A program made the position numbers and the translations under genes. This document shows, one piece after another, positions 16,196 through 25,022 of a stretch of 38,697 bases of DNA. A model generated the notes under the pieces. It saw nothing but the letters and a program-made list of their open reading frames with translations, ran no database searches and had not been told where the DNA came from. Position 1 is the first letter of the stretch. Each line of letters begins with the position of its first letter. The stretch lies in assembly GCA_944383925.1 (NCBI GenBank), contig CALWRM010000053.1:1-38697 (forward strand), read 5' to 3'. The stretch is from an uncultured Clostridia bacterium (GTDB lineage: Bacteria; Bacillota; Clostridia; Christensenellales; UBA1750).

Positions 16196-18105
16196 TGTCC
16201 TTCCTCCGCAAAGTACACCGTTTCTCGGCTGTACTCCGTCTCGTTGAAATACACGATGATATCCTTGTATCCCGGGACTTCGCTTTCCAGGTTCAGGTCG
16301 ATGGACAAAACCCCCGCTTCCCGTATCTCCTCATAGATCATCTTCATGTTGCCCTGGTCTTCCATATAGATGCGCACATAGGTGTCGTCCTCGAAGATCT
16401 CCAGCTCCGCCTCGTAGCGATAGCTGGCCAGCGCGGTGTTCACCCAGATATCCACGCTCTCGCCGTCCAGCAAGCTGGTCTGGCTGGCCGGCTGCTGCTG
16501 AAACACCTGTCCAACCTCATATCCGGCCATGTGGTCGTTGTAAATCTCCCCCAGTTCAAGGCCTTCCGCTTCCAGGAGGGCTCGGGCCTCCGCCACCGTG
16601 CAATACTCCAGATTCGGAACCGTGCGCACCAAGGGCGGGGCGCTGACCACCAGGTCGATGCTGTCGCCGTTGTTGAGCTGGACGCCTTCGTCGATGCTCT
16701 GTTCCAGCACCGTGTCCCTGGGTTCGTCGCTGTCCTCCTGTGGTATGATTTGGCCTATGCTAAGCCCTTTTGCCTCCAGCTGTTGGCGCGCCTGTTCCAA
16801 GCTTAGGCCTATGAGCCTGGGAACGATCGGAAACTCCGGCCCCTTGCATAGCACGACGCGCATCGTTCCGCCCAGGCGCAGGGGCGAGCCGCGGCTGGGC
16901 TCCTGTTCGATCACCGTGCCCGGCTGGATGGAATCGTCGTAGGAGTAGGCTTCCAGCGCGAGGTGTAGGCCGAGCTCCTCGACCCTTTCCTCGGCCATGG
17001 CCAGCTGCAAACCGACCAGCTGCGGGGCGTTGGTCCATCCGGGCATGATGCCCAGGCTAAAGAGCACCACGAAGGTGACCGCCACGCCCGCAATGAGCAA
17101 CACCAGGGAGATGAGCACCACGGGAAGATTGCGGAGCCTGCGGCCGCCGCGCTGAAGCCATCCCTTTGCCCGGCCCTCTCCGCCGCCCTTGCCATGGCTG
17201 CCCTCCGGAATCAGCGGCTTCTCCTCCTTGTCGAAGGGCTTTGCGCCGCCTTCCTCCCGTTGGATAAACCCGCCCTCCGGATAGACCAAGGCCATGCACA
17301 GATCGTTGTAAAAGGACTGGGCGTCCTGATATCGCTTGGACGGGTCCTTTTCCATGGCCTTTTGAACGATCTCGTCGATGGCCTTGGTGGCCCTTGGGTT
17401 GAGCGTGCGCACCGAGGGAACGGGCGTGTTGATGTGGTGCAGGGCCACGCTCACGGGCGTGTCTCCATCGAAGGGTACCCGCCCTGTGATCATCTCAAAG
17501 AGCACGACGCCCAGGGAATACAGATCCGAGCTCTGGGTGGCGCGCTCCCCCTTGGCCTGCTCCGGAGAAAAGTAATGCACGGACCCCAGCACGCCCTTGT
17601 CGCCGGAAAGGGTCTGGGTGTCGGAATCCGCTGCGCGCGCTATGCCGAAATCGGCCAGCTTGGCGATGCCCTTGCGATCCAAGAGGATATTTTGGGATTT
17701 GATATCCCGGTGGATGATCTTGGCCTCGTGCACCAGCTTGAGCGCCAGGCACATTTGCCTCGCGATGGAAATGCTGGTGTAGTTGTCCAGGGCGCCCTGG
17801 CGCTGGATGAGTTCCTTAAGGGTAAGGCCGTCGACGTACTCCATCACGATGAAGTGCATCTCGTCCTGCTCCCCCACGTCGTACAGATCGATCAGGTTTT
17901 CATGGCTGATCAGGGAGGCTGCCTGCGCCTCGCGCTGAAAGCGCAGGACGAACTCCTCGTCCTGGTTGAATTCCTTGCGAAGGATTTTGATGGCCACCGT
18001 TCGGCCGGAGCGCAGGTCGTGCCCCTTATAGACCACGGCCATGCCTCCGGTTCCGATCACCTCGCCCACCAGATAGCGGCCCATCAGGCATTTTCCCGTC
18101 ATCAT
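16192..18105 (-). CDS. prkC: PASTA-domain serine/threonine protein kinase (PrkC/Stk)
   Basis: This membrane kinase senses peptidoglycan fragments and controls cell-wall homeostasis and spore germination. The protein is 637 residues. The kinase domain has the Gly loop IGTGGMAVVYKG (17-28), Lys40, HRDIKSQN (132-139) and DFGIA. It is followed by a basic linker, one transmembrane segment rich in Val/Leu (roughly 340-365), three PASTA repeats and an extra C-terminal beta-rich domain of about 75 residues. The start at 18105 overlaps the prpC stop (ATGA) and has GGGGAGG upstream. The frame stays open to 18273, but that part lies inside prpC. It is coupled to its phosphatase prpC and to rsgA. Confidence 0.96.
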   Translation of the reverse strand: MMTGKCLMGRYLVGEVIGTGGMAVVYKGHDLRSGRTVAIKILRKEFNQDEEFVLRFQREAQAASLISHENLIDLYDVGEQDEMHFIVMEYVDGLTLKELIQRQGALDNYTSISIARQMCLALKLVHEAKIIHRDIKSQNILLDRKGIAKLADFGIARAADSDTQTLSGDKGVLGSVHYFSPEQAKGERATQSSDLYSLGVVLFEMITGRVPFDGDTPVSVALHHINTPVPSVRTLNPRATKAIDEIVQKAMEKDPSKRYQDAQSFYNDLCMALVYPEGGFIQREEGGAKPFDKEEKPLIPEGSHGKGGGEGRAKGWLQRGGRRLRNLPVVLISLVLLIAGVAVTFVVLFSLGIMPGWTNAPQLVGLQLAMAEERVEELGLHLALEAYSYDDSIQPGTVIEQEPSRGSPLRLGGTMRVVLCKGPEFPIVPRLIGLSLEQARQQLEAKGLSIGQIIPQEDSDEPRDTVLEQSIDEGVQLNNGDSIDLVVSAPPLVRTVPNLEYCTVAEARALLEAEGLELGEIYNDHMAGYEVGQVFQQQPASQTSLLDGESVDIWVNTALASYRYEAELEIFEDDTYVRIYMEDQGNMKMIYEEIREAGVLSIDLNLESEVPGYKDIIVYFNETEYSRETVYFAEEGQ

Positions 18106-18830
18106 GGCGCCACCTCCCCATCCAGAAGTAGCACGGTGATGTTGTCCCGGCCGCCCCGCTCCAGGGCGATGTCCACCATTTTGCGGGCCTTTTGTTGCAG
18201 ATCCGTTTCCTGCTCCAGCAAGATGCCCTGCAGCTCTTCGTCGGTGAGGTAATCGGTCAGCCCATCGCTGCACAGTAGAAAAACGTCCGACCTGCTAAGT
18301 TGCAGGTCGTGGGCGTCCACCTGTACCTGCTCATCCGTACCCAGCGCGCGGGTGATGATGTTCTTATACGGGTGGTTGCGCGCCTCCTCCTGGGTAATGG
18401 TGCCGTTGCGCACCAGCTCCTGCACCAGGGAGTGGTCCGTGCTCAGCTGGGCGAGTTGGCCATCGCGCAGCCGGTAACAGCGGCTATCGCCCACATGGCC
18501 CAGCATCACCCGCTGGTGCATGAAGTACAAAAAGGTCAGGGTGGTCCCCATGCCGCGCTGGGCTGGATTGGCCTGGGCGGAGGCGTAAATGGCGGCGTTG
18601 GCCTTGCGAACCCAAGATACCGCCGTCTTGACGGAGATGTCCTTGCCGCCGCGCTTGGCGGCCAGCTCGGACAGGATGGAGGCCGCCATGTCGCTGGCCA
18701 CCTCGCCCGCCTGGTGTCCTCCCATGCCATCGGCCACAAGTGCTAGGTACATTTGCCCGTTGGGCAGGCAGAAGCTGTCCTCGTTGATGGGGCGCACCTT
18801 GCCCCGGTCGCTCAGGGCCGCCATTGCCAT
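18102..18830 (-). CDS. prpC: PP2C-family serine/threonine phosphatase (PrpC/Stp)
   Basis: The phosphatase reverses PrkC phosphorylation. The 242-residue cytosolic protein has the PPM motifs NEDSF (metal-binding Asp), LVADGMGGHQAGE, the HVGDSRCYRLRDG strand, and SDGLTDYL and GGRDNITVLLL with the remaining metal Asp residues. AGGAGG lies upstream of the ATG at 18830; a second in-frame ATG is two codons later. It lies 52 bases after rlmN and overlaps prkC by 4 bp, so kinase and phosphatase are translationally coupled. Confidence 0.96.
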   Translation of the reverse strand: MAMAALSDRGKVRPINEDSFCLPNGQMYLALVADGMGGHQAGEVASDMAASILSELAAKRGGKDISVKTAVSWVRKANAAIYASAQANPAQRGMGTTLTFLYFMHQRVMLGHVGDSRCYRLRDGQLAQLSTDHSLVQELVRNGTITQEEARNHPYKNIITRALGTDEQVQVDAHDLQLSRSDVFLLCSDGLTDYLTDEELQGILLEQETDLQQKARKMVDIALERGGRDNITVLLLDGEVAP

Positions 18831-18882
18831 GGTTGACCGCGCCTCCTCTCTGGATCGATGCAGGTAAAAGCCAAGGGAATTT

Positions 18883-19947
18883 TCAGGGGGTTGGGCTGCC
18901 GTTCTTCGCGCTTTGTTCCAAGTGGCTTCGGCGCAGTTGGCCGCAGGCGCCGCCGATGTCGTCGCCCATTTCCCGGCGCCTGGTTACGGAAACGTGCAGC
19001 TCCTTCAGCCTTTGCTCAAAGGCTTCGATGCCCGCCTGCTTGGGGGGATGCAGCCCTCGCTCCTTGACCAGGTTGACGGGGATCAGGTTTACATGACAGC
19101 GAAGGCCCCGCACCAAGGCCGCCAGGCGTTCGGCATCCCGCAGGTCCGTATTCTTCCCCTCAATCAGCGCATATTCGAACACGATGCGCCGGCCCGTCCT
19201 CTGCTCATATCGCTTGCAGGCTGGAAGAAGCTGCTCTAAGGGCCAACGGCGGTTGACGGGCATCAGGGCGGAGCGCTGCTCGTTGGTGGGGGCATGCAGG
19301 GAGATGGAAAGGGTCAAGCCCAGGTTCTCCTCCGCCAGGCGGTCGATGCCATCCACCAAGCCGCAGGTGGACAAAGAGACGTTGCGCAGGGAGATGCAAA
19401 TGCCCTCCGGCGCGCTGAGCAGCCGCAAAAACTTCAGCACGTTTGCATAGTTGTCCAAGGGCTCGCCGCTGCCCATCAATACAACGTTGGTCACGCCCCT
19501 TTTGTCCCCTTGCCGATGGAGGGCGTCCACCGTCAAAACCTCGGAGAGCATTTCGCCCGGGCTTAGATCGCGCACGCAGCCCTCCAATGTGGAGGCGCAA
19601 AAGGCGCAACCCATGCGGCAGCCCACCTGGGTGGAAATGCATAGGGTGTTGCCGTAATGATAGCGCATGAACACGCCCTCGACGATGTTGCCATCCCGCA
19701 GGGCGAAGAGGTATTTCTCCGTCCCATCCAAGGGGGAGACCAAAGTCTTGCATATGCTGGCTCCCTGGGCGGCGGCGTTGGCCTCGAGCTTTTCCCGCAG
19801 GGCCTTCCCGATGTTGGCCATGCCTTCAAAGTCCAAGCCCTTTTGCAGAAAGCCATATACCTGTCTTGCCCGAAACGCGGGCTCGCCAAGCTGGCCGAAC
19901 AGGTCCTCCAGCTCGGCCAGGGTATAATCCGTCAGCAGGGGTTTCAT
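18883..19947 (-). CDS. rlmN: 23S rRNA (adenine2503-C2)/tRNA(A37) methyltransferase RlmN
   Basis: This radical-SAM enzyme methylates A2503 of 23S rRNA and A37 of some tRNAs. The 354-residue protein has the CxxxCxxC cluster motif as CRMGCAFC, preceded by STQVG, a GSGEPLDNY SAM motif, SLHAPTNEQR, and the C-terminal GGACGQL with the second methyl-carrying Cys. It starts four bases inside the rsmB end (ATGA). Cfr-type activity at C8 is not suggested, since the length and motifs are those of RlmN. Confidence 0.97.
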   Translation of the reverse strand: MKPLLTDYTLAELEDLFGQLGEPAFRARQVYGFLQKGLDFEGMANIGKALREKLEANAAAQGASICKTLVSPLDGTEKYLFALRDGNIVEGVFMRYHYGNTLCISTQVGCRMGCAFCASTLEGCVRDLSPGEMLSEVLTVDALHRQGDKRGVTNVVLMGSGEPLDNYANVLKFLRLLSAPEGICISLRNVSLSTCGLVDGIDRLAEENLGLTLSISLHAPTNEQRSALMPVNRRWPLEQLLPACKRYEQRTGRRIVFEYALIEGKNTDLRDAERLAALVRGLRCHVNLIPVNLVKERGLHPPKQAGIEAFEQRLKELHVSVTRRREMGDDIGGACGQLRRSHLEQSAKNGSPTP

Positions 19948-21320
19948 GGGCGCGCCTTTCTTTTGCGAAGGCGGGCGATGAAGAAGCCTTCCGTATCCGA
20001 CGAGGGCTCCAGGGTCAGCATGCCCTCCTTCCCCAGGCCGCCAAAGGGCTCGGGCAAGATGTTTTCCAGGCTTTCCAACGAGTACAGCGGGTTTTGGGCC
20101 AAGAAGGCGCGCACCACATCCTGGTTTTCGGCGCTGGTGACGGTGCAGGTGGAATAGACCAGCGCGCCGCCGGGCTTGGGATACCGGGCGCAGGCCGTCA
20201 GGATGGCCAGCTGGGTCTTGGGCAGGTTGTCCATGTCCTCCGGACGAAGCCGGTATTTGAGGTCTGGCTTTTCATGCAAAACGCCAAGGCCGGAGCAGGG
20301 CGCATCCACAAGAACGGCGTCCATGGTTTCCACGAGGGATTCCACCACCTGCGTGGCATCCGCCTGCCTTGGCCGCACGTTGTCCAGGCCCAAGCGCTTG
20401 GCGTAGGCCGATATCAATCGCACGCGGTGCTCGTGCAGGTCGAAGGCGTGCACCCGGCCGCTGCCCTGCATGAGCTCGGCCAGAAAACAGGTCTTGCCCC
20501 CGGGGGCGGCGCAGGCATCCAGCAGCTGCATGCCCGGCTTGGGCGCCAGCGCGAGGGCCGCCAGGGCGGAGGCTCGTCCCAGGATCGAAAACTGGCCGCG
20601 TTGGAACGCCGGGTGGCTTGCGCGCAGCTCGCGAACATGGTAGATGTGCGGGATGCCCGTGGGCTCAAAGGGGATGTTTTCCGCCTGCAAAAAGGCCTCA
20701 AAGGCCCGATCGTCGTCGTATTTAAGCAGGTTTGGACGCACGTACATGCCGCCGCCCCGGCCGCTGGTCTGCAAGAAGGCTTGGGTTTTTTCCAGGCCGA
20801 ATTGCTCCACAAGTCGCTCGACCAGCCATTTGGGCGTGGAGCTCAGCACGCTAAGCCGCTCCAAAGGCTCATCCGGATACTCGATGGAGGCAGCTTGGCG
20901 AGAAAGGGTGCGCAGCACGCCGTTGACCAGCGAGCAAAGGGTCTCGCGCCGGAAATCGCGCATCATCTCCACCTGCTGGTTGCAGGCGGCAAAGTCCGGC
21001 ACGGAATCCATGAACAGGATTTGGTAGGCGCCCATGCGCAGGGACAGCCGGCCGATGACGTCGTCCATGGGGCGCTGCATGTACCTGGATAGAACATAGT
21101 CCAGCAGCAGCTTTTTCTCCACGACGCCATAGAACAGGTCCGTTGTAAAGCGCCTGTCCTGCAGGCTTAAGGGTGTCTCCTGTAGGCGCTGGTCCAGCGC
21201 CAGGGACGCGAAGGCGCCCTGTTCGACATCCAACAGGGCCCTGGCGCAAACGCGACGGTTTGCTGTAAGTCCAAGCCGGCGCGGTCCGGAAGGGCGGCGC
21301 TGGCCGAATGTATTGCTCAT
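19944..21320 (-). CDS. rsmB: 16S rRNA (cytosine967-C5)-methyltransferase RsmB
   Basis: The protein is 458 residues. An N-terminal NusB-like helical domain (about 20-150) precedes the Rossmann methyltransferase. SAM motif I is DACAAPGGKTCFLAELM. The two catalytic cysteines lie in DAPCSGLGVL (motif IV) and YSTCTV (motif VI), the latter with the alternating pattern of m5C enzymes. The ATG overlaps the fmt stop by 4 bp. The fmt-rsmB-rlmN-prpC-prkC order is standard in Bacillota. Confidence 0.96.
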   Translation of the reverse strand: MSNTFGQRRPSGPRRLGLTANRRVCARALLDVEQGAFASLALDQRLQETPLSLQDRRFTTDLFYGVVEKKLLLDYVLSRYMQRPMDDVIGRLSLRMGAYQILFMDSVPDFAACNQQVEMMRDFRRETLCSLVNGVLRTLSRQAASIEYPDEPLERLSVLSSTPKWLVERLVEQFGLEKTQAFLQTSGRGGGMYVRPNLLKYDDDRAFEAFLQAENIPFEPTGIPHIYHVRELRASHPAFQRGQFSILGRASALAALALAPKPGMQLLDACAAPGGKTCFLAELMQGSGRVHAFDLHEHRVRLISAYAKRLGLDNVRPRQADATQVVESLVETMDAVLVDAPCSGLGVLHEKPDLKYRLRPEDMDNLPKTQLAILTACARYPKPGGALVYSTCTVTSAENQDVVRAFLAQNPLYSLESLENILPEPFGGLGKEGMLTLEPSSDTEGFFIARLRKRKARP

Positions 21321-22255
21321 CTCGTCTCTCCCAGGATGGTTCCAGGGGCAATGGGCTTGCCCCTCAGGTAGTCGGCGGCCCGCATGCGCTTGGCGCCGGG
21401 CGCCTGCATCTCAAGAATTTCCAAGGCTCCCTGGCCGCAGCCGACCAGAAGGCCGCCGCCGGGCCCTTGGGGCAGCACCTGCCCGGGGCTTGCCTGTACG
21501 TCCTCTCTGGGGCGCGCGGCAAAGACCTTGACCGCGCCGCCCGCATGATCGAAGTAGGTTCCCGGCCAAGGCTGTAGGCCGCGGACCTGGTTGTGCAGTT
21601 GGATGCAGGAGCGGGAAAAGTCCATGCGTCCCATTTCCTTGGTGAGCATGGGGAAATAGCTGGATTCCTCTTCCCTTTGCTCGATGGGATGCAGCTGGCC
21701 CGCCTGCAGGGCGCGCAGGGTGCGCAACAGCAGCTCGGCGCCAAGAACGGAGAGCCTGGCGCTCAGCTGCTCCGAGTTTTCCTCCTCCCCGATGGGGGTG
21801 CTCGCCTGCAGGAGCATGGGACCGGTATCCACGCCTCGTTCGGTGTACATGGTGGTGATGCCCGTCTGCCTCTCTCCATTGACCAAGCACCAATGGATGG
21901 GCGCTGAACCGCGATACTTGGGCAGCAAGGAGGCGTGCACATTGATCACGCCGAGCGGAGGAATGTCCAGGATGCGCTGGGAAAGGATCTGGCCAAAGGC
22001 GGCTGTGACCATCAAATCCGGCCGGAGCGCCTCCAGCGCCTCCCGGCCCTGGCGGGTGCGCAGCTTTTCGAATTGTAGGACCGGCACCCCCCTTTCCAAG
22101 GCCAGCAGCTTGGTGGGCGGCGGGGTGAGCTGGCGCTTCCTGCCCACCGGCCGGTCGGGTTGGGTGACCAAGGCGGCCACCTCATAGCCCTCGTCCAACA
22201 GGGCCTTGAAACTGGGCACCGCAAATTCCGGCGTGCCCATAAAGACGATGCGCAT
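21317..22255 (-). CDS. fmt: Methionyl-tRNA formyltransferase
   Basis: The enzyme formylates initiator Met-tRNA using 10-formyl-tetrahydrofolate. The 312-residue protein begins RIVFMGTPEFAVPSF, has the folate-binding/catalytic NVHASLLPKYRGSAPIHW (Asn, His) with Asp in GVDTGPML, and ends in the C-terminal OB-like tRNA-binding domain. AAAGGAGAGGG precedes the ATG. It lies 27 bases after def, the usual functional pairing: Fmt adds the formyl group that Def later removes. Confidence 0.97.
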   Translation of the reverse strand: MRIVFMGTPEFAVPSFKALLDEGYEVAALVTQPDRPVGRKRQLTPPPTKLLALERGVPVLQFEKLRTRQGREALEALRPDLMVTAAFGQILSQRILDIPPLGVINVHASLLPKYRGSAPIHWCLVNGERQTGITTMYTERGVDTGPMLLQASTPIGEEENSEQLSARLSVLGAELLLRTLRALQAGQLHPIEQREEESSYFPMLTKEMGRMDFSRSCIQLHNQVRGLQPWPGTYFDHAGGAVKVFAARPREDVQASPGQVLPQGPGGGLLVGCGQGALEILEMQAPGAKRMRAADYLRGKPIAPGTILGETR

Positions 22256-22282
22256 CTGGCAATCCCTCTCCTTTGCGTTCCG

Positions 22283-22738
22283 CTAGGACCTCTCTTCGTC
22301 CGGATTCGCCCTGTCCAAGAACAGGATTCCATCCAGATGGTCGATCTCGTGGCAGCAACAACGCGCCAACAGCTCCTCGGCCTTGATGGTGATACCCTTG
22401 CCGTTGCGGTCCAAGGCGCGCACCTCCACGTGCATGGGCCTGGTCACGCTCTTGCGCACGTCGCCGCAGGAGAGGCAGCCCTCCTCGCCGGTTTGGGAGC
22501 CGGAGCTGCTGACGATTTCCGGATTGATGAGCTCCAGCAAGCCCTTGCCAACGTCGATCACCACCACGCGCTTGAGCACGCCGACCTGGGGCGCGGCCAA
22601 GCCCACGCCGCCCGCCTCGTACATGGTCTGGGCCATGTCGTCCAGCAGGGCATGCAGGCGCTTGTCGATGATCTTGACGGGCTTGCAGGTTTTGCGTAGC
22701 GTGTCGTCTCCTAATTTTACGATGTTTCGAATGGCCAC
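22283..22738 (-). CDS. def: Peptide deformylase
   Basis: This metalloenzyme removes the N-formyl group from nascent proteins. The 151-residue protein carries the three family motifs: GVGLAAPQVG, EEGCLSCGD (Cys metal ligand) and HEIDHLDGILF (two His ligands and catalytic Glu). The start is GTG at 22738 with a GGATGAGGA stretch upstream; no in-frame ATG is better placed. It lies between priA and fmt on the same strand. Confidence 0.96.
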   Translation of the reverse strand: MAIRNIVKLGDDTLRKTCKPVKIIDKRLHALLDDMAQTMYEAGGVGLAAPQVGVLKRVVVIDVGKGLLELINPEIVSSSGSQTGEEGCLSCGDVRKSVTRPMHVEVRALDRNGKGITIKAEELLARCCCHEIDHLDGILFLDRANPDEERS

Positions 22739-22794
22739 TTCATCCTCATCCTTTCCCAGGGGATCATTCCCAACTCGTATTGGCCTGCGTTTTC

Positions 22795-25017
22795 CTATAG
22801 GAAGCTTGGCGGATCGATCTCCAGCCGCAGGCTGACCTTTGCGGTTTCGTACTCCCGGCAGAGGGCCTGCATCTGTTCCAACGCCTCGGCATACCCGTCC
22901 GCGGCGTATAGCTTGACATAGACCTGATAGCGATAGACATCGCGTATCTTAGATAGCGGCGCCTCCATGGCGCGGACCTGCACCAGAAGCTTGCGGCGTT
23001 GCTTTTCCTCATAGAACCAATCCTTGAGCTGCTGGCCCAGTCCCTCGGCGGCGGCCCTTGCTTCCGGCTCCGAAGGGGATGTGGCGAGAATTCGCATGGG
23101 CAAGGTATAGGGCGGATACAGCGTGCGCTTGCGGCGCTTGAGCTCCTGCTCGAAGAAGGCGCGATAATCCTGTCTGGCCGCCATTTGGATGGCGTAATGG
23201 TCCGGCTCGTAGGTTTGCACGAACACCTGGCCAGGCAGCTCTCCCCGTCCGGCGCGCCCGGCCACCTGGGTCAGCAGCTGGAAGGTGCGCTCCTCGCTCC
23301 TGTAATCCGGCACATTCAGGGAAAGATCCGCCATCATCACGCCCACCAGGGTCACGTTCGGAAAATCATGGCCCTTGGCCACCATCTGCGTGCCGATCAT
23401 CACCTTGGCTTCTCCCCTGCGGAACGAGGACAATAGCCGCACCAACTCGTCCTTGCGCGCGGTGGTGTCGGCGTCCAAACGGATGCAGGGCACGGTGGGA
23501 AACTCCTGGCAAAAGACCTGCTCCACCTTTTGCGTGCCGATGCCCATGGGCTTGATGTATCTGGAACCACAGGCGGGACAAAGCGAGGGGGTCGCCTGGC
23601 GATAGCCGCAATAATGGCAGTGTAGGCTGTTGTCCACTAGATGATAGGTGAGGGCGACGTCGCAGTGGGGACATTTGGGCGTATAGCCGCAAGCGCGGCA
23701 TTTGACAAAACCAGCATATCCGCGGCGGTTGATGAAAAGCACCGCCTGCTCGCCCTTCTGCAGGGTTTCTTCCAGGGCGCGGCGCAGGCTTCTGGAAAAA
23801 ATCGACGGGTTTCCGTCCAGGATCTCCCGGCGCATGTCCACGATCTCCACCTGGGCCATGGGCCTTCCCTGCACGCGGTGGGGAAGCTCCAGCAGGGTAT
23901 AGGCCCCTCGCAGGGCTTTTTCGTAGCTTTGAATTTGCGGCGTCGCGCTGCCCAGCAGGGCGATGCCGCCGCAAAGCCTCGCCCGCTCCACGGCCACATC
24001 CCTCGCGTCGTACTGGGGCTGGCCTTCGCTCTGGTAGCTCTGCTCATGCTCCTCGTCCACCACAACCAGGCCCAACGATTGCACCGGCGCAAACACCGCG
24101 GACCTAGCCCCCACCACGACCCTTGCCTCTCCAAAGCGAATCCGCCGCCACTCGTCGAACTGCTCGCCCTTTGAAAGGGCGGAATGCAGGATCGCGGCGG
24201 TATCGCCAAAGCGCGCGCGGAACCAGGCGGCCATTTGCGGCGTTAAGGCGATTTCCGGCACCAGGACGATGGCTCCCTTGCCGCGGTTTAGGCAGCGGCG
24301 GATCAGGTGCATATATACCTCGGTCTTGCCGCTGCCGGTCACGCCGGCCAGCAGAAAGCTGCCGCCGCCGTCATCCAAGGCCTTGCTCAGCGCAGCGATG
24401 GCGTTAGCCTGCTCGGCGGTTGGCAAATGGCTCTGGTCCAGGGCGAGGTCCACAAAGGGCGCGCGGCGAACTTCCAGGGAAAATACCTCGCAGATTCCCT
24501 TCTTTTCCAAGGCGCGGGCCACGGCCAGGGCGCCGGGGATCTCCTCCTCCAGCAGGTCCAGGCGGTGGACCCGTCCGTCGGACACCGATCGCAGCAGCTG
24601 CTGCTGCCTGGGAGCGCGCTTGCTGGCCTGCAGCGCCTGCTCCAGGGGTTGACAAAGGCGCACGGCCAGACGGGTCAAGGGCTTCGCGCTGCCGCCACGA
24701 AGCTGGGCCGGCAACATGGCCCGCACAGCCTGGGCCAGCGTGCACCCGCAGTGCCCCTGCAACCAACGGGCCAGGACGATGAGCTCCTCGGTGAGCAGGG
24801 GAAAATCCTCCACAGCTCCAAGGAGCGGCTTGATCTTCTCCGGCTCCAAGCCGCCCGCCTCTTCGCACAAGCCCACCACAAGGCCCGTAAGCTCGCGCTT
24901 GCCAAAGGGGACGCGCACGCGCATCCCAAGGGCGGTCGACAAGCCGTCCGGAACCGCATAGGTAAAGGGCTTGTCCACCTGGCGGCTGAGCACGTCCACA
25001 ACGACCTGCGCGTACAT
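22795..25017 (-). CDS. priA: Primosomal replication-restart helicase PriA
   Basis: This superfamily 2 helicase reloads the replisome at stalled forks. The 740-residue protein has an N-terminal 3'-DNA-binding domain, Walker A GVTGSGKTEVYMH, the Walker B-like DEEHEQSYQ, the zinc-binding cysteine array (CRACGY, CPHCDVAL, CHYCGY, CPACGS), and helicase motifs GTQMVAKGHDFPNV and QVAGRAGRG. The ATG at 25017 lies 5 bases after the coaBC stop, and the two are probably coupled. Confidence 0.97.
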   Translation of the reverse strand: MYAQVVVDVLSRQVDKPFTYAVPDGLSTALGMRVRVPFGKRELTGLVVGLCEEAGGLEPEKIKPLLGAVEDFPLLTEELIVLARWLQGHCGCTLAQAVRAMLPAQLRGGSAKPLTRLAVRLCQPLEQALQASKRAPRQQQLLRSVSDGRVHRLDLLEEEIPGALAVARALEKKGICEVFSLEVRRAPFVDLALDQSHLPTAEQANAIAALSKALDDGGGSFLLAGVTGSGKTEVYMHLIRRCLNRGKGAIVLVPEIALTPQMAAWFRARFGDTAAILHSALSKGEQFDEWRRIRFGEARVVVGARSAVFAPVQSLGLVVVDEEHEQSYQSEGQPQYDARDVAVERARLCGGIALLGSATPQIQSYEKALRGAYTLLELPHRVQGRPMAQVEIVDMRREILDGNPSIFSRSLRRALEETLQKGEQAVLFINRRGYAGFVKCRACGYTPKCPHCDVALTYHLVDNSLHCHYCGYRQATPSLCPACGSRYIKPMGIGTQKVEQVFCQEFPTVPCIRLDADTTARKDELVRLLSSFRRGEAKVMIGTQMVAKGHDFPNVTLVGVMMADLSLNVPDYRSEERTFQLLTQVAGRAGRGELPGQVFVQTYEPDHYAIQMAARQDYRAFFEQELKRRKRTLYPPYTLPMRILATSPSEPEARAAAEGLGQQLKDWFYEEKQRRKLLVQVRAMEAPLSKIRDVYRYQVYVKLYAADGYAEALEQMQALCREYETAKVSLRLEIDPPSFL

Positions 25018-25022
25018 GTCGT

